A stretch of 36,327 bases of DNA. It comes from a virus. The translations under genes and the position numbers were made by a program. Each line of letters starts with the position of its first letter. Position 1 is the stretch's first letter. Positions 29,921-36,323 of this stretch are shown here, one piece after another. The stretch spans positions 1 through 36,327 of IMG/VR virus record IMGVR_UViG_3300000553_000134. One strand, written 5' to 3'. The notes under the pieces are model-generated. The model saw nothing but the letters and a program-made list of their open reading frames with translations, was not told where the DNA came from and did no database searches.

Positions 29921-29921
29921 C

Positions 29922-30257
29922 ATGAAAGCCGCACAAGGAATCTACAACTGGCAGGATGCCATCATCGGCACCACCATTCCCGCGCAAGCGTTCCAAGTCA
30001 CTGAAAACGGGTCGGCTCCTGCCGCATCTCTGGCTAGCGCGACGGCAACCTTTTCAAAGGACGGCGCAACTACGATCACGGCAACCGTCACGATCACGGA
30101 TGCGACTCTCTGGAAAATAACCGTCGCAAAAATAACAAAATCACAGACGATTGCCGCTGGAGTCGGGATTCATCAATTTGAGCTTCACACCGTCGATTCT
30201 AACGGTGTTGATGATGCATATCTAACCGGAACTTTGCAAATCATCGCCCATGTCTGA
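29922..30257 (+). CDS. BppU-like baseplate upper protein
   Basis: A 111-residue protein one base after the previous stop. The pattern ASATATFSKDGATTITATVT then KITKSQTIAAGVGIHQFELH resembles the N-terminal Ig-like domain that anchors receptor-binding proteins (BppU type). Here it is a separate small gene and overlaps the fibre gene by 8 bases. It would connect tail tip and fibre. The assignment rests on pattern only. Confidence 0.45.
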   Translation: MKAAQGIYNWQDAIIGTTIPAQAFQVTENGSAPAASLASATATFSKDGATTITATVTITDATLWKITVAKITKSQTIAAGVGIHQFELHTVDSNGVDDAYLTGTLQIIAHV

Positions 30258-31434
30258 TATAGTTAGAGTGTCGGTAAACAGCACGGTAAAGACGGTTTCC
30301 ATTGCCGTTAATCAAACGACAAAAGTCGTTATGGTTGACGTTAAAACCGCCGTCGCTGAGCTTGTCGTTAAACGTCGCGCGGTGGCGGACGGCGCTCCCG
30401 TGGACGACGTTACCGTCGCGGACTATCTCGGGCAACAATGCATCGTTGGAGATGCTAACGGGCCATTCACGGTTTACACCGCGTCGCAAGTGTCACCTAG
30501 TAGGTGGACGACAAGCACGGACATAGCTGCAACATGGGGCAATATAACCGGCGCTCTGAGCAATCAGGCGGACTTATCACAAGCATTATCTGGGAAACTA
30601 GGAACGAGCGCAACAGCAACAGCAGCAAACGCATTGGCTACTCCCCGCGCCATCAACGGCACAAACTTTGACGGCACCGCGCCAATTACCATCACGGCGG
30701 CAGCAAACACACTAACGGGTACCACGCTTAACTCGACGGTCATTTATTCATCGTTGACTACGCTAGGAACGGTCACATCTGGTATTTGGAACGCCGGTGT
30801 TATATCCGGAGCCTATGGCGGAACGGGTGTCAATAACGGGATACACACCATCACCCTCAATAACTCAAACTTCGCTGTATCAGGCACAGCATTCGCGATA
30901 ATTCTAGCCAGTTCTGGGGCTGGCACGGTGACCTATACGATGCCGACGACTAGTGCGACGATTGCCCGTACCGATGCCGCGCAGACGTTCGCGGGAGTGC
31001 AGTCGTTCTCGTCGGTTCCGGTGTTCTCGGCACTGACCAGAACATCGGCATATCTCAATGCCGCGCAGACGTTGACTGTAAGCGTCTATGACATTGTAAA
31101 GTTTGATACCGTCGAGTTTGGTAGTGGATTCAATACCGGCACGAATACATATACAGTGCCGTACACTGGGTATCTCCGAGTTACGGGGGCGATCGGCGTT
31201 AACTCTGGCCCGACTGGTGGCTTCTTTGTTGTAACTGTGTTCAAAGGGGGAGCTATGCTCAAACGGTGCTTCTCCAACATTGGTAACATGTCCGGCGGTA
31301 TAGCTCCGTTCAGCGTCATCATTCCCGTAACTGCTTCGGACTCTATAACCATCCGCGTCTATTCGTCGCCTGCCGCAACGTTGTTCGCCAATACCACCGA
31401 TACGTGGTGCCAATTCGAGATGCTTCCTAACTGA
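30250..31434 (+). CDS. Tail fibre with C1q-like head domain
   Basis: A 394-residue protein. After a short strand-rich anchor (VSVNSTVKTVSIAVNQTTKV), it has shaft repeats typical of phage fibres (ANALATPRAINGTNFDGTAP, then TLGTVTSGIWNAGVISGAYG). The last ~130 residues (SVYDIVKFDTVEFGSGFNTG, TYTVPYTGYLRVTGAIGVNS, WCQFEMLPN) match the C1q/TNF-like trimeric jelly-roll used as receptor-binding heads. It should be a homotrimer that recognises the host surface. It is not followed by a separate chaperone. Confidence 0.75.
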   Translation: MSDIVRVSVNSTVKTVSIAVNQTTKVVMVDVKTAVAELVVKRRAVADGAPVDDVTVADYLGQQCIVGDANGPFTVYTASQVSPSRWTTSTDIAATWGNITGALSNQADLSQALSGKLGTSATATAANALATPRAINGTNFDGTAPITITAAANTLTGTTLNSTVIYSSLTTLGTVTSGIWNAGVISGAYGGTGVNNGIHTITLNNSNFAVSGTAFAIILASSGAGTVTYTMPTTSATIARTDAAQTFAGVQSFSSVPVFSALTRTSAYLNAAQTLTVSVYDIVKFDTVEFGSGFNTGTNTYTVPYTGYLRVTGAIGVNSGPTGGFFVVTVFKGGAMLKRCFSNIGNMSGGIAPFSVIIPVTASDSITIRVYSSPAATLFANTTDTWCQFEMLPN

Positions 31435-31441
31435 TCCAATC

Positions 31442-31804
31442 ATGCCACTCATCCCCACACGCACCCAAGCTCAGCAGGATAGTCTCCTGTTGGACAAGAT
31501 GATCCTCGACACGGCTGAGGCCCTCAACAACCTCGCGGCCACCATGGCCCGCTGCAACTCGGATTTTTGGAGCCTGCCCGATGACCGGCTGGCCGCCGTG
31601 CTCAACGCGGATGTGGCGCGCACCAATGCGGTATTTTCGGCCAATTCATCGCTTGGTGAGGTCGTCAATTTTCTGCTCGGAAACTTGGCTATCCCCCAAT
31701 TCTCGGCGCGTGCGCCATTGGTGCCCGGAAGGGATCTGACGGCAAATCCGGACGGCACCTATGCCGTGGTGCCCAAGCTAGAAATCCCTGAAAACCTTCC
31801 ATAA
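31442..31804 (+). CDS. Hypothetical protein after tail fibre
   Basis: A 120-residue protein (MPLIPTRTQAQQDSLLLDKM, then LNNLAATMARCNSDFWSLPD and TANPDGTYAVVPKL). Largely helical first half, extended second half. It starts seven bases after the fibre stop and overlaps the next ATG by one base (TAATG). It may be a small structural or fibre-associated protein; the family is not identified. Confidence 0.5.
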   Translation: MPLIPTRTQAQQDSLLLDKMILDTAEALNNLAATMARCNSDFWSLPDDRLAAVLNADVARTNAVFSANSSLGEVVNFLLGNLAIPQFSARAPLVPGRDLTANPDGTYAVVPKLEIPENLP

Positions 31805-31980
31805 TGACCCGTTGCCAAATTATCACCAATGCCGCCACCGGAATGGCGTCGTCCGCCCTAGCCGCAGTCCTCCCTTGGCAAGAGCAGTTAGATTGGACGT
31901 TGCGAATTTTATCTGCTAGCGTGTTCCTATGCATCGGGATACTATCTCTCTGCCGACTGTTGAAAAAAATGCACTACTAA
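31804..31980 (+). CDS. Small membrane protein, holin candidate
   Basis: A 58-residue protein with a hydrophobic segment (WTLRILSASVFLCIGILSLC) and a basic end (RLLKKMHY). Its start overlaps the preceding stop (TAATG). It begins the block that leads to the endolysin, so a holin or anti-holin is plausible. It has one clear membrane span, with a weaker one near the N-terminus. Too short to detect by most ORF cut-offs. Confidence 0.5.
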   Translation: MTRCQIITNAATGMASSALAAVLPWQEQLDWTLRILSASVFLCIGILSLCRLLKKMHY

Positions 31981-31984
31981 CAAA

Positions 31985-32182
31985 ATGAAAACACTGCTAT
32001 TACTAACAATTGCAACGCTAACAAGTTGCACCACGACCACCACTCAAACAGTAATGCCTAACGGCAGCACTGTTACTATCACGGCGAAATCAGCAGACCC
32101 GGTGGCAATCGCCGCCGCCATCGAAACTGCAAAGATACTTGAACCGGCGATCCTCGAAGCAACCAAAAAGCAAACACCATGA
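31985..32182 (+). CDS. Small lipoprotein, o-spanin candidate
   Basis: A 65-residue protein with a signal sequence and lipobox MKTLLLLTIATLTSCTTTTT, cysteine 15 as acylation site. The Thr-rich stretch and an alanine-rich helix (DPVAIAAAIETAKILEPAIL) follow. A short outer-membrane lipoprotein near the endolysin suggests an o-spanin or a superinfection-exclusion lipoprotein, and implies a host with an outer membrane. Overlaps the next gene by ATGA. Confidence 0.6.
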   Translation: MKTLLLLTIATLTSCTTTTTQTVMPNGSTVTITAKSADPVAIAAAIETAKILEPAILEATKKQTP

Positions 32183-32352
32183 AACTCAGCCCCGATCAAA
32201 TCACGACCGCCATTGGTTTCCTTGGCGCGGTATGGTTCGCCATTGAACCGATCATCACAACCGGCGCGTTCACCCCGAAAGGGCTTTTGTTAGCCGCTGC
32301 AACAGCGGCTTTCGGGTTCTTCACTAACAAAACCCCAACAGCTAAGCCGTGA
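32179..32352 (+). CDS. Two-span membrane protein, holin candidate
   Basis: A 57-residue protein (MKLSPDQITTAIGFLGAVWF, then PKGLLLAAATAAFGFFTNKT) with two hydrophobic segments and a short loop. Two-span small proteins between fibre and endolysin are typical class II holins. It overlaps both the lipoprotein and the next GTG gene. Confidence 0.55.
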   Translation: MKLSPDQITTAIGFLGAVWFAIEPIITTGAFTPKGLLLAAATAAFGFFTNKTPTAKP

Positions 32353-32504
32353 AATCCGATGAAGAGTTAGAAAGATTGGTTAAGTTGATTGGAGAGGAAG
32401 GTCAAAAATCTGACATGCTTGTCGGAATCCTTTTTCTTGCCATTGCAATCTTTGGAGCAGCATCGTTCATTTCATATCTAACTGTTTTGATGTTTTTCAA
32501 ATGA
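32349..32504 (+). CDS. Single-span small membrane protein (GTG start)
   Basis: A 51-residue protein starting at GTG 32349, overlapping the previous stop (GTGA). A charged N-terminal helix (KSDEELERLVKLIGEEGQKS) is followed by one long membrane span (MLVGILFLAIAIFGAASFIS). This topology resembles an inner-membrane spanin (i-spanin) or anti-holin. It ends overlapping the endolysin ATG (ATGA). Confidence 0.5.
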   Translation: MKSDEELERLVKLIGEEGQKSDMLVGILFLAIAIFGAASFISYLTVLMFFK

Positions 32505-33085
32505 CAACAATTCAACAAATCCAATCCTTGTTAGGTGTTACGCCAGATGGGAAATGGGGGCCGATTAGTCAAGCCGCGCTAACAAAGGAAACCGTTAAGG
32601 ATTCCTTGACGGTTGCCAGTCCCCATGATACCGGCACGTTAGATGCCCGCACGGAATCCAACATTGCAACACTGATCCCTCGCGCTCAGGTCGCGGCACG
32701 CCGCTTTATGGCGGCAGCGGTGGCGGCCATGGCGGATCATGGCCTCAATGTTAGGATTACCAGCGGGAGGCGCACCTATCAGGAGCAGGCCGAGCTCTAC
32801 GACCAAGGCAGGACCAAGCCCGGCCCCAAGGTTACCAACTCGCCTCCCGGGTACAGCTGGCACAACTTCGGCGTGGCCTGGGATATTACGCTTTTTGATT
32901 TTGCCGGCAATCCCATCTGGGACTCTCCGCATTATAGAGAGCTCGCGGAGATCGGGCGGGCGCAGGGGCTGGACTGCGGGGCGTTTTGGGCAACATTCCC
33001 GGACGAGCCCCACTTCCAACTCCCAAACCTCCCGACATTGGCGTCGGCACGGGCGCTGCACGACTCGGGACGGGAAGTTTCCTAA
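32501..33085 (+). CDS. Endolysin, M15-family peptidase
   Basis: A 194-residue cell-wall peptidase. The N-terminal ~27 residues (IQSLLGVTPDGKWGPISQAA) form a short peptidoglycan-binding type unit. The catalytic domain has SGRRTYQEQAELYDQG and zinc ligands H121 and D128 in SWHNFGVAWDI, with H171 in DEPHFQLP, the M15 (VanY/CwlK-like) signature. It would cut peptide cross-links of peptidoglycan for lysis. It lacks a signal peptide, so release should need the small membrane proteins just upstream. A terminator follows at 33104-33133. Confidence 0.88.
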   Translation: MTTIQQIQSLLGVTPDGKWGPISQAALTKETVKDSLTVASPHDTGTLDARTESNIATLIPRAQVAARRFMAAAVAAMADHGLNVRITSGRRTYQEQAELYDQGRTKPGPKVTNSPPGYSWHNFGVAWDITLFDFAGNPIWDSPHYRELAEIGRAQGLDCGAFWATFPDEPHFQLPNLPTLASARALHDSGREVS

Positions 33086-33103
33086 CCAAACCGTCACGTT
33101 AGA

Positions 33104-33133
33104 AGCCGTTCGGAGATATTTGAGCGGCTTTTT
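33104..33133 (+). terminator. Intrinsic terminator after the lysis cassette
   Basis: AGCCGTTC (33104-33111) pairs with GAGCGGCT (33122-33129) with one G-U pair, 10-base loop, followed by TTTT. It closes the late operon. A second weaker hairpin (CGTGCC 33134-33139 with GGCACG 33155-33160) follows. Confidence 0.75.
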
Positions 33134-33209
33134 CGTGCCGATTTTCTAATAAATGGCACGCTGCAATCCTTATGGAATAAGGTAAAATGAAAATAGTTGA
33201 AAATAGTCC

Positions 33210-33237
33210 TTGCGATAGCCAAGCGGTTTGCTATCTT
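33210..33237 (+). promoter_or_regulatory. Predicted promoter of the right-hand accessory unit
   Basis: TTGCGA (33210-33215) and TATCTT (33232-33237) are 16 bases apart, with an AT-rich tract TTGAAAATAGTCC just before. The same tract, box sequence and spacing occur on the minus strand at 4649-4700. Transcription would begin near 33244, which rules out the ATG at 33187 and supports ATG 33277. Confidence 0.6.
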
Positions 33238-33254
33238 TTGCGTGTCGCCAGTGA

Positions 33255-33290
33255 GCGACCAACCAACATACCAACCATGACCATGAAAAC
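33255..33290 (+). repeat. 36-bp leader repeat, copy 1
   Basis: A 36-bp sequence starting GCGACCAACCAACATACC and ending at codon 5 (ATGACCATGAAAAC) recurs identically at 33819-33854. It contains the whole translation-initiation region of the gene at 33277: an unstructured A/C leader, no Shine-Dalgarno sequence and two in-frame ATGs. Confidence 0.95.
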
Positions 33291-33618
33291 GACCAACACC
33301 ACCACCACCGCCTCCACCACCTCCACCTCCACCACCACCACCACCACCACCGCGCAGGTGGTGAAGTCGTATTACACCGCGGCGAGCGCGGAAAACCTCC
33401 CAGTTTTTCGTCTGGAGGTTGGCAGCCGGGTGGTGGCGGTGGTGACCCGGTGCCTGGGGGGCGTCGTGGGTATCCTTAGGGACGAGATCAGTCTCGAGTA
33501 CCCAGCCCTCCGCGCCTGCGCGGCTATGGGTATTGAAAACCCTCTCTGGGTCTCGGACCTAGAGAGGGTGGGGGCGTGGCTCCTCCGCCACCCGGAGGCG
33601 ATGGCGGAGCCACGCTAA
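33277..33618 (+). CDS. Thr-rich hypothetical protein
   Basis: From ATG 33277 the product is 113 residues. Residues 4-26 are almost all T and S (encoded by ACC/ACT repeats, 33288-33352). A compact part follows (FRLEVGSRVVAVVTRCLGGV, then ISLEYPALRACAAMGI and WVSDLERVGAWLLRHPEAM). The Thr tract may be a secretion-like or simple linker segment. GC content is far above that of the late genes and no CTAAC motif occurs, pointing to a different origin. Function unknown. Confidence 0.55.
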   Translation: MTMKTTNTTTTASTTSTSTTTTTTTAQVVKSYYTAASAENLPVFRLEVGSRVVAVVTRCLGGVVGILRDEISLEYPALRACAAMGIENPLWVSDLERVGAWLLRHPEAMAEPR

Positions 33619-33818
33619 AAACCCAGCCGCCCATACGCCTGGGCGGCCGAAGCTTCGGCCCGATAGCCGGACCGGTCCGCTCCGCAATGCGGAGCGCCCT
33701 AAGGGGATTGCACCCGGCGTCCTAGCGCCCCCGCCCACCAGCTCCACCAGCCACGCCCGCCCCGCGCACTCCGGGGGCGGGCATTGGTGGTGACGGGATG
33801 CCCGGCCACAAGGGCCAA
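33619..33818 (+). other. GC-rich gap with multiple hairpins
   Basis: About 200 bases with no gene. Perfect inverted repeats occur at 33626-33633/33640-33647, 33645-33660 (palindrome GGCCGAAGCTTCGGCC), 33669-33678 (GGACCGGTCC), near 33678-33694 (GCTCCGCA/TGCGGAGC), and a 9-bp GC stem near 33756-33783. It lies between two genes that share the same 36-bp leader. It could be a structured RNA, attenuator or recombination hot spot. Confidence 0.45.
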
Positions 33819-33854
33819 GCGACCAACCAACATACCAACCATGACCATGAAAAC
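33819..33854 (+). repeat. 36-bp leader repeat, copy 2
   Basis: Identical to 33255-33290. No promoter resembling the one upstream of copy 1 lies in front, so the second gene probably depends on read-through or on its hairpin-rich leader. Confidence 0.95.
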
Positions 33855-34257
33855 AACGATAATCCAAAAAGCCGCCGAAATTATCGAATCCTATGTTTCC
33901 GACTGGGACCCTAAAGTACTTCGAGACGCCGCTAAGCATGCCGTCAATGGAGGCTCGCCATGGGAATTTGAGGGTCGTCCAGAGGATGAATCTGAAATGA
34001 AATCTTTTTGCGCTGCGTTTGGCGAAATCGAGGCAACGCTCCCGGTGGTGAAAACCCTGAGTACCAACGCTACGATCTACAACGCCGACGAAACAATTCA
34101 CGTCACTGGCGCGACGGTCCAATTGATCGAAGAGGAAAAATACAGCGCCCTCGATAGCCGCTATATCATCAATGGCACTAGTCATGCAGCTCAGGACATC
34201 ATCAATGAGGGCGGCGAGTTGCGCAGTATGGCCGCTGGATGGACAGTCAAACTCTGA
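33841..34257 (+). CDS. Hypothetical protein sharing the duplicated leader
   Basis: From ATG 33841 the product is 138 residues (MTMKTTIIQKAAEIIESYVS, then FEGRPEDESEMKSFCAAFGE and YSALDSRYIINGTSHAAQDI). The first ten bases and the leader equal those of the gene at 33277. The protein is acidic and probably alpha-beta. The frame from 33784 upstream is non-coding. No family recognised. Confidence 0.55.
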   Translation: MTMKTTIIQKAAEIIESYVSDWDPKVLRDAAKHAVNGGSPWEFEGRPEDESEMKSFCAAFGEIEATLPVVKTLSTNATIYNADETIHVTGATVQLIEEEKYSALDSRYIINGTSHAAQDIINEGGELRSMAAGWTVKL

Positions 34258-34263
34258 TATACC

Positions 34264-34389
34264 ATGAGAGTCACCACCCATCACCCATCCAGTTCCTACG
34301 GCGTCCCCGTCATCCTCGCCGATGACGGGTCGGTCATGGACTACGCCCCCTGCATCGGAATCGCGGATCGCGCCAAATACGGCGCGTGA
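34264..34389 (+). CDS. Small hypothetical protein
   Basis: A 41-residue frame (MRVTTHHPSSSYGVPVILAD, then SVMDYAPCIGIADRAKYGA). It lies six bases after the preceding stop and fits the run of small same-strand genes. The pattern H-H-P-S-S-S-Y-G-V-P-V resembles small phage proteins I have seen, without a known function. Confidence 0.5.
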   Translation: MRVTTHHPSSSYGVPVILADDGSVMDYAPCIGIADRAKYGA

Positions 34390-34429
34390 TCCAAAAAGAC
34401 ACACAACCAACAACCAACCAAAACAGAAT

Positions 34430-34717
34430 ATGAAAATAAATCCAACACTGGAATCAGTAACCGCGCAGCTCGCGGAACTCGACCAACTGCTGAGCCGCTG
34501 CGCCTGCGCGCTTGGCATCCCTATCAACCAACCACCTGCCGAGAGATCAGCGGTGGATGAGTACATGGCCACTCATTCCAAGTGCCTCGCCGAACTCGAC
34601 CGGATCCGCCAGGACATGTTCGACCTGCCCGCCGCTGGCGGCGACGTGCTAATCAACTGGGCACACGTCGGCGACGTTGGCCGGGTGTTGGAGCAACTGC
34701 GGGAGGTGGAGCCATGA
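34430..34717 (+). CDS. Small helical hypothetical protein
   Basis: From ATG 34430 the product is 95 residues (MKINPTLESVTAQLAELDQL, then CLAELDRIRQDMFDLPAAGG and VGRVLEQLREVEP). It is mostly helical, probably a coiled coil. The leader CACAACCAACAACCAACC is again C/A-rich. It overlaps the next gene by ATGA. No function known. Confidence 0.5.
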   Translation: MKINPTLESVTAQLAELDQLLSRCACALGIPINQPPAERSAVDEYMATHSKCLAELDRIRQDMFDLPAAGGDVLINWAHVGDVGRVLEQLREVEP

Positions 34718-34854
34718 AACGGAAAAACCCTGCCGCCGTCGCTCTTGGAAAACTTGGCGGTGCCGCAAAATCTTTGGCTAAAACTGAGGCCGCCCGCGAA
34801 AACGCAAAGAAGCCGAGGCCCAGGAAAAAAAAGAGTCCAACGGCTAACGGCTAG
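34714..34854 (+). CDS. Small LGKLGG-type basic protein
   Basis: A 46-residue protein (MKRKNPAAVALGKLGGAAKS, then a basic C-terminus KKPRPRKKKSP). It shares the K-N-x-A-A-x-x-L-G-x-L-G-G motif with the minus-strand gene at 4289-4609. The motif is common in small phage proteins, perhaps nucleic-acid binding given the charge. Short but well supported by its start overlap. Confidence 0.55.
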   Translation: MKRKNPAAVALGKLGGAAKSLAKTEAARENAKKPRPRKKKSPTANG

Positions 34855-34975
34855 AGAGAAATCCTTGTGCGCGTAGGGGATTAAAAGAAATTGAAAAAAA
34901 TTAAAGATTTTTCTTTACGCGCACCCGGTTTTTGGACAAAAACACGCCGTCAGCGAGCAACAGCAACCTAACAAT
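34855..34975 (+). other. AT-rich intergenic inverted repeat
   Basis: GTGCGCGTA (34867-34875) and TACGCGCAC (34916-34924) are perfect complements around a 40-base AT-rich core containing TTGAAAAAAATTAAAGATTTTTC. The core resembles the element near 4835-4860 (minus) and may be a promoter or a binding site. A CTAACAAT leader precedes ATG 34976. Confidence 0.45.
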
Positions 34976-35467
34976 ATGACAATCACCGAATTTTGCGACT
35001 ACCACCGCGCCTGTGACGAGGGGCGGGGATGGGCGGTGGCCAACTGCCAGACCATGCAGGAGGCGTGGGATACGGCGAGACACAATCATCTCTTCTGGAT
35101 TGCGACAAGACCGGGAGTGGCGAGCGACGCCGATCTGCGCAAATTCGCAGTTTGGTCGGCTAGGCAAGTGCAGCATTTGCTAACAGATCAGAGCAGTTTG
35201 AATGCGTTAGATGTTGCGGAGCGGCACGCTAACGGATTGGCGACCGATGCCGAGCTGGAGGATGCTCGAGCCGCAGCATGGACCGCCACAAGGGATAACG
35301 CGTCGGACGCTGCGTATTCCGCAACGCTGAATACCGCCAGGACCGCCGCGCGGTCCGCAGCATGGAACGCTGCTCTGGCCTGCCCAGTGGGCGCCGCGCG
35401 GGACGCAGCATGGTCCGCGCAAGATGCATGGCTGAGAAAAAACATAACGCCTAACTTCGAATTATGA
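34976..35467 (+). CDS. Ala-rich repeat protein
   Basis: A 163-residue protein. The first half is globular (MTITEFCDYHRACDEGRGWA, then VASDADLRKFAVWSARQVQH). The second half is a helical repeat of A-A-x-x-A-A-R type (AAWTATRDNASDAAYSATLN, then RTAARSAAWNAALAC). I recall many phage and bacterial proteins with such imperfect Ala/Arg/Trp repeats, all of unknown function. It overlaps the next gene by ATGA at 35464. Confidence 0.6.
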   Translation: MTITEFCDYHRACDEGRGWAVANCQTMQEAWDTARHNHLFWIATRPGVASDADLRKFAVWSARQVQHLLTDQSSLNALDVAERHANGLATDAELEDARAAAWTATRDNASDAAYSATLNTARTAARSAAWNAALACPVGAARDAAWSAQDAWLRKNITPNFEL

Positions 35468-35634
35468 CTAACAAGAAAAAAAAGCCGCCGACCAACATTG
35501 CGTTTTGCGTAACCGAGGATGAGCGGAAAACAATCGAAAAAGCCGCCGACGCCGATAGCGGGAGGCCAGTAGGGACATGGTGCCGCATCCAGGCGCTCGC
35601 CGCCGCGAAGTCTAACGAGGAGGACAAGCCGTGA
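35464..35634 (+). CDS. Small ribbon-helix-helix-like protein
   Basis: A 56-residue basic protein (MTNKKKKPPTNIAFCVTEDE, then RKTIEKAADADSGRPVGTWC). A short strand followed by two helices suits Arc/CopG-type DNA binders that act as dimers. Its start and stop overlap both neighbours (ATGA, GTGA). It might regulate this accessory unit; that is inference. Confidence 0.5.
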   Translation: MTNKKKKPPTNIAFCVTEDERKTIEKAADADSGRPVGTWCRIQALAAAKSNEEDKP

Positions 35635-35858
35635 CGCCATTACTTTTTACGAACTTTTTTGGAAATGTTTGGATGATAACCGGCGACGGCTACGGCGGCG
35701 GCGACGGCGACGGATACGGCGACGGCGACGGCGGCGGCTACGGCGACGGCGACTGCTACGGCGACGGCGGCGGATACAGCGACGGCGGCGGCGACGGCTA
35801 CGGATACGGATACGGCGGCGGCGACGGCTACGGATACGGCGACTGCTACGGCGATTAA
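35631..35858 (+). CDS. Gly-Asp-Tyr repeat protein
   Basis: A 75-residue protein from GTG 35631. A hydrophobic start (MTPLLFTNFFGNVWMITGDG) is followed by ~55 residues made only of G, D, Y, with a few C and S, encoded by a GGCGAC/GGCTAC hexamer-like repeat (35681-35857). I recall other phage proteins with the same N-terminus and G-D-G-Y repeats of varying length. The repeat also keeps other frames open, so those are shadows. A calcium-binding or adhesive role is possible but unsupported. Confidence 0.5.
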   Translation: MTPLLFTNFFGNVWMITGDGYGGGDGDGYGDGDGGGYGDGDCYGDGGGYSDGGGDGYGYGYGGGDGYGYGDCYGD

Positions 35859-35999
35859 TGAGCAAAGAATTTCCAAAATGAACTAACCGAAACAACACCC
35901 GATGACATACTATAAAAAAGCGGCCTGACACTTTTCCCGCCTTTGTCGGTGCGAGGGCAGGAACCTGATAGAAAAAAAACAAACGAACCAACCAAGAAA

Positions 36000-36323
36000 A
36001 TGACAAAACTTGAAACACTGATTAAACTCGCCTCACTCGTTAGTGAGGAGCAAACACCCATATCCGATGATTCATCCGTATGCGATATATCCGGCCAACA
36101 TATCGCCGTTCTCGACCGGGGATTCGTCTATGTCGGAGATGTTTCTCGCGATGGGGATTTTATCCTCATCAGCAACGCTAAAAATATCCGAAAGTGGGGG
36201 ACGACGCTTGGACTTGGAGAACTGGTAAACGGTCCCCTGAAATCCACGGTTTTAGACCCTGTAGGTAGTATGATGGCCCCACTCAAGTCCCTTATACACC
36301 TGATCCCATGCAAAGGATTCTAA
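36000..36323 (+). CDS. Small conserved-type phage protein (DUF6948-like, tentative)
   Basis: From ATG 36000 the product is 107 residues. The segment AVLDRGFVYVGDVSRDGDFI followed by LISNAKNIRKWGTTLGLGEL resembles a small phage family I recall as DUF6948, with its G-x-V, L-x-N-A-R-x-I-x-x-W pattern. The C-terminus reads DPVGSMMAPLKSLIHLIPC. The leader AACAAACGAACCAACC is C/A-rich, and TTGTCG / TGATAG (35944 and 35967) is a possible promoter. It is the last gene; its stop is four bases before the end of the window. Confidence 0.55.
   Translation: MTKLETLIKLASLVSEEQTPISDDSSVCDISGQHIAVLDRGFVYVGDVSRDGDFILISNAKNIRKWGTTLGLGELVNGPLKSTVLDPVGSMMAPLKSLIHLIPCKGF

Noticed and set aside
33187-33276. Upstream extension of the Thr-rich protein to ATG 33187
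   Set aside because: This stretch contains the predicted promoter boxes, so it lies upstream of the transcript; ATG 33277 with the repeated leader is preferred.
35640-36018. Minus-strand Ala-Val and Arg-rich frames over the GDG repeat
   Set aside because: They are by-products of the simple repeat, which has no stops in several frames.
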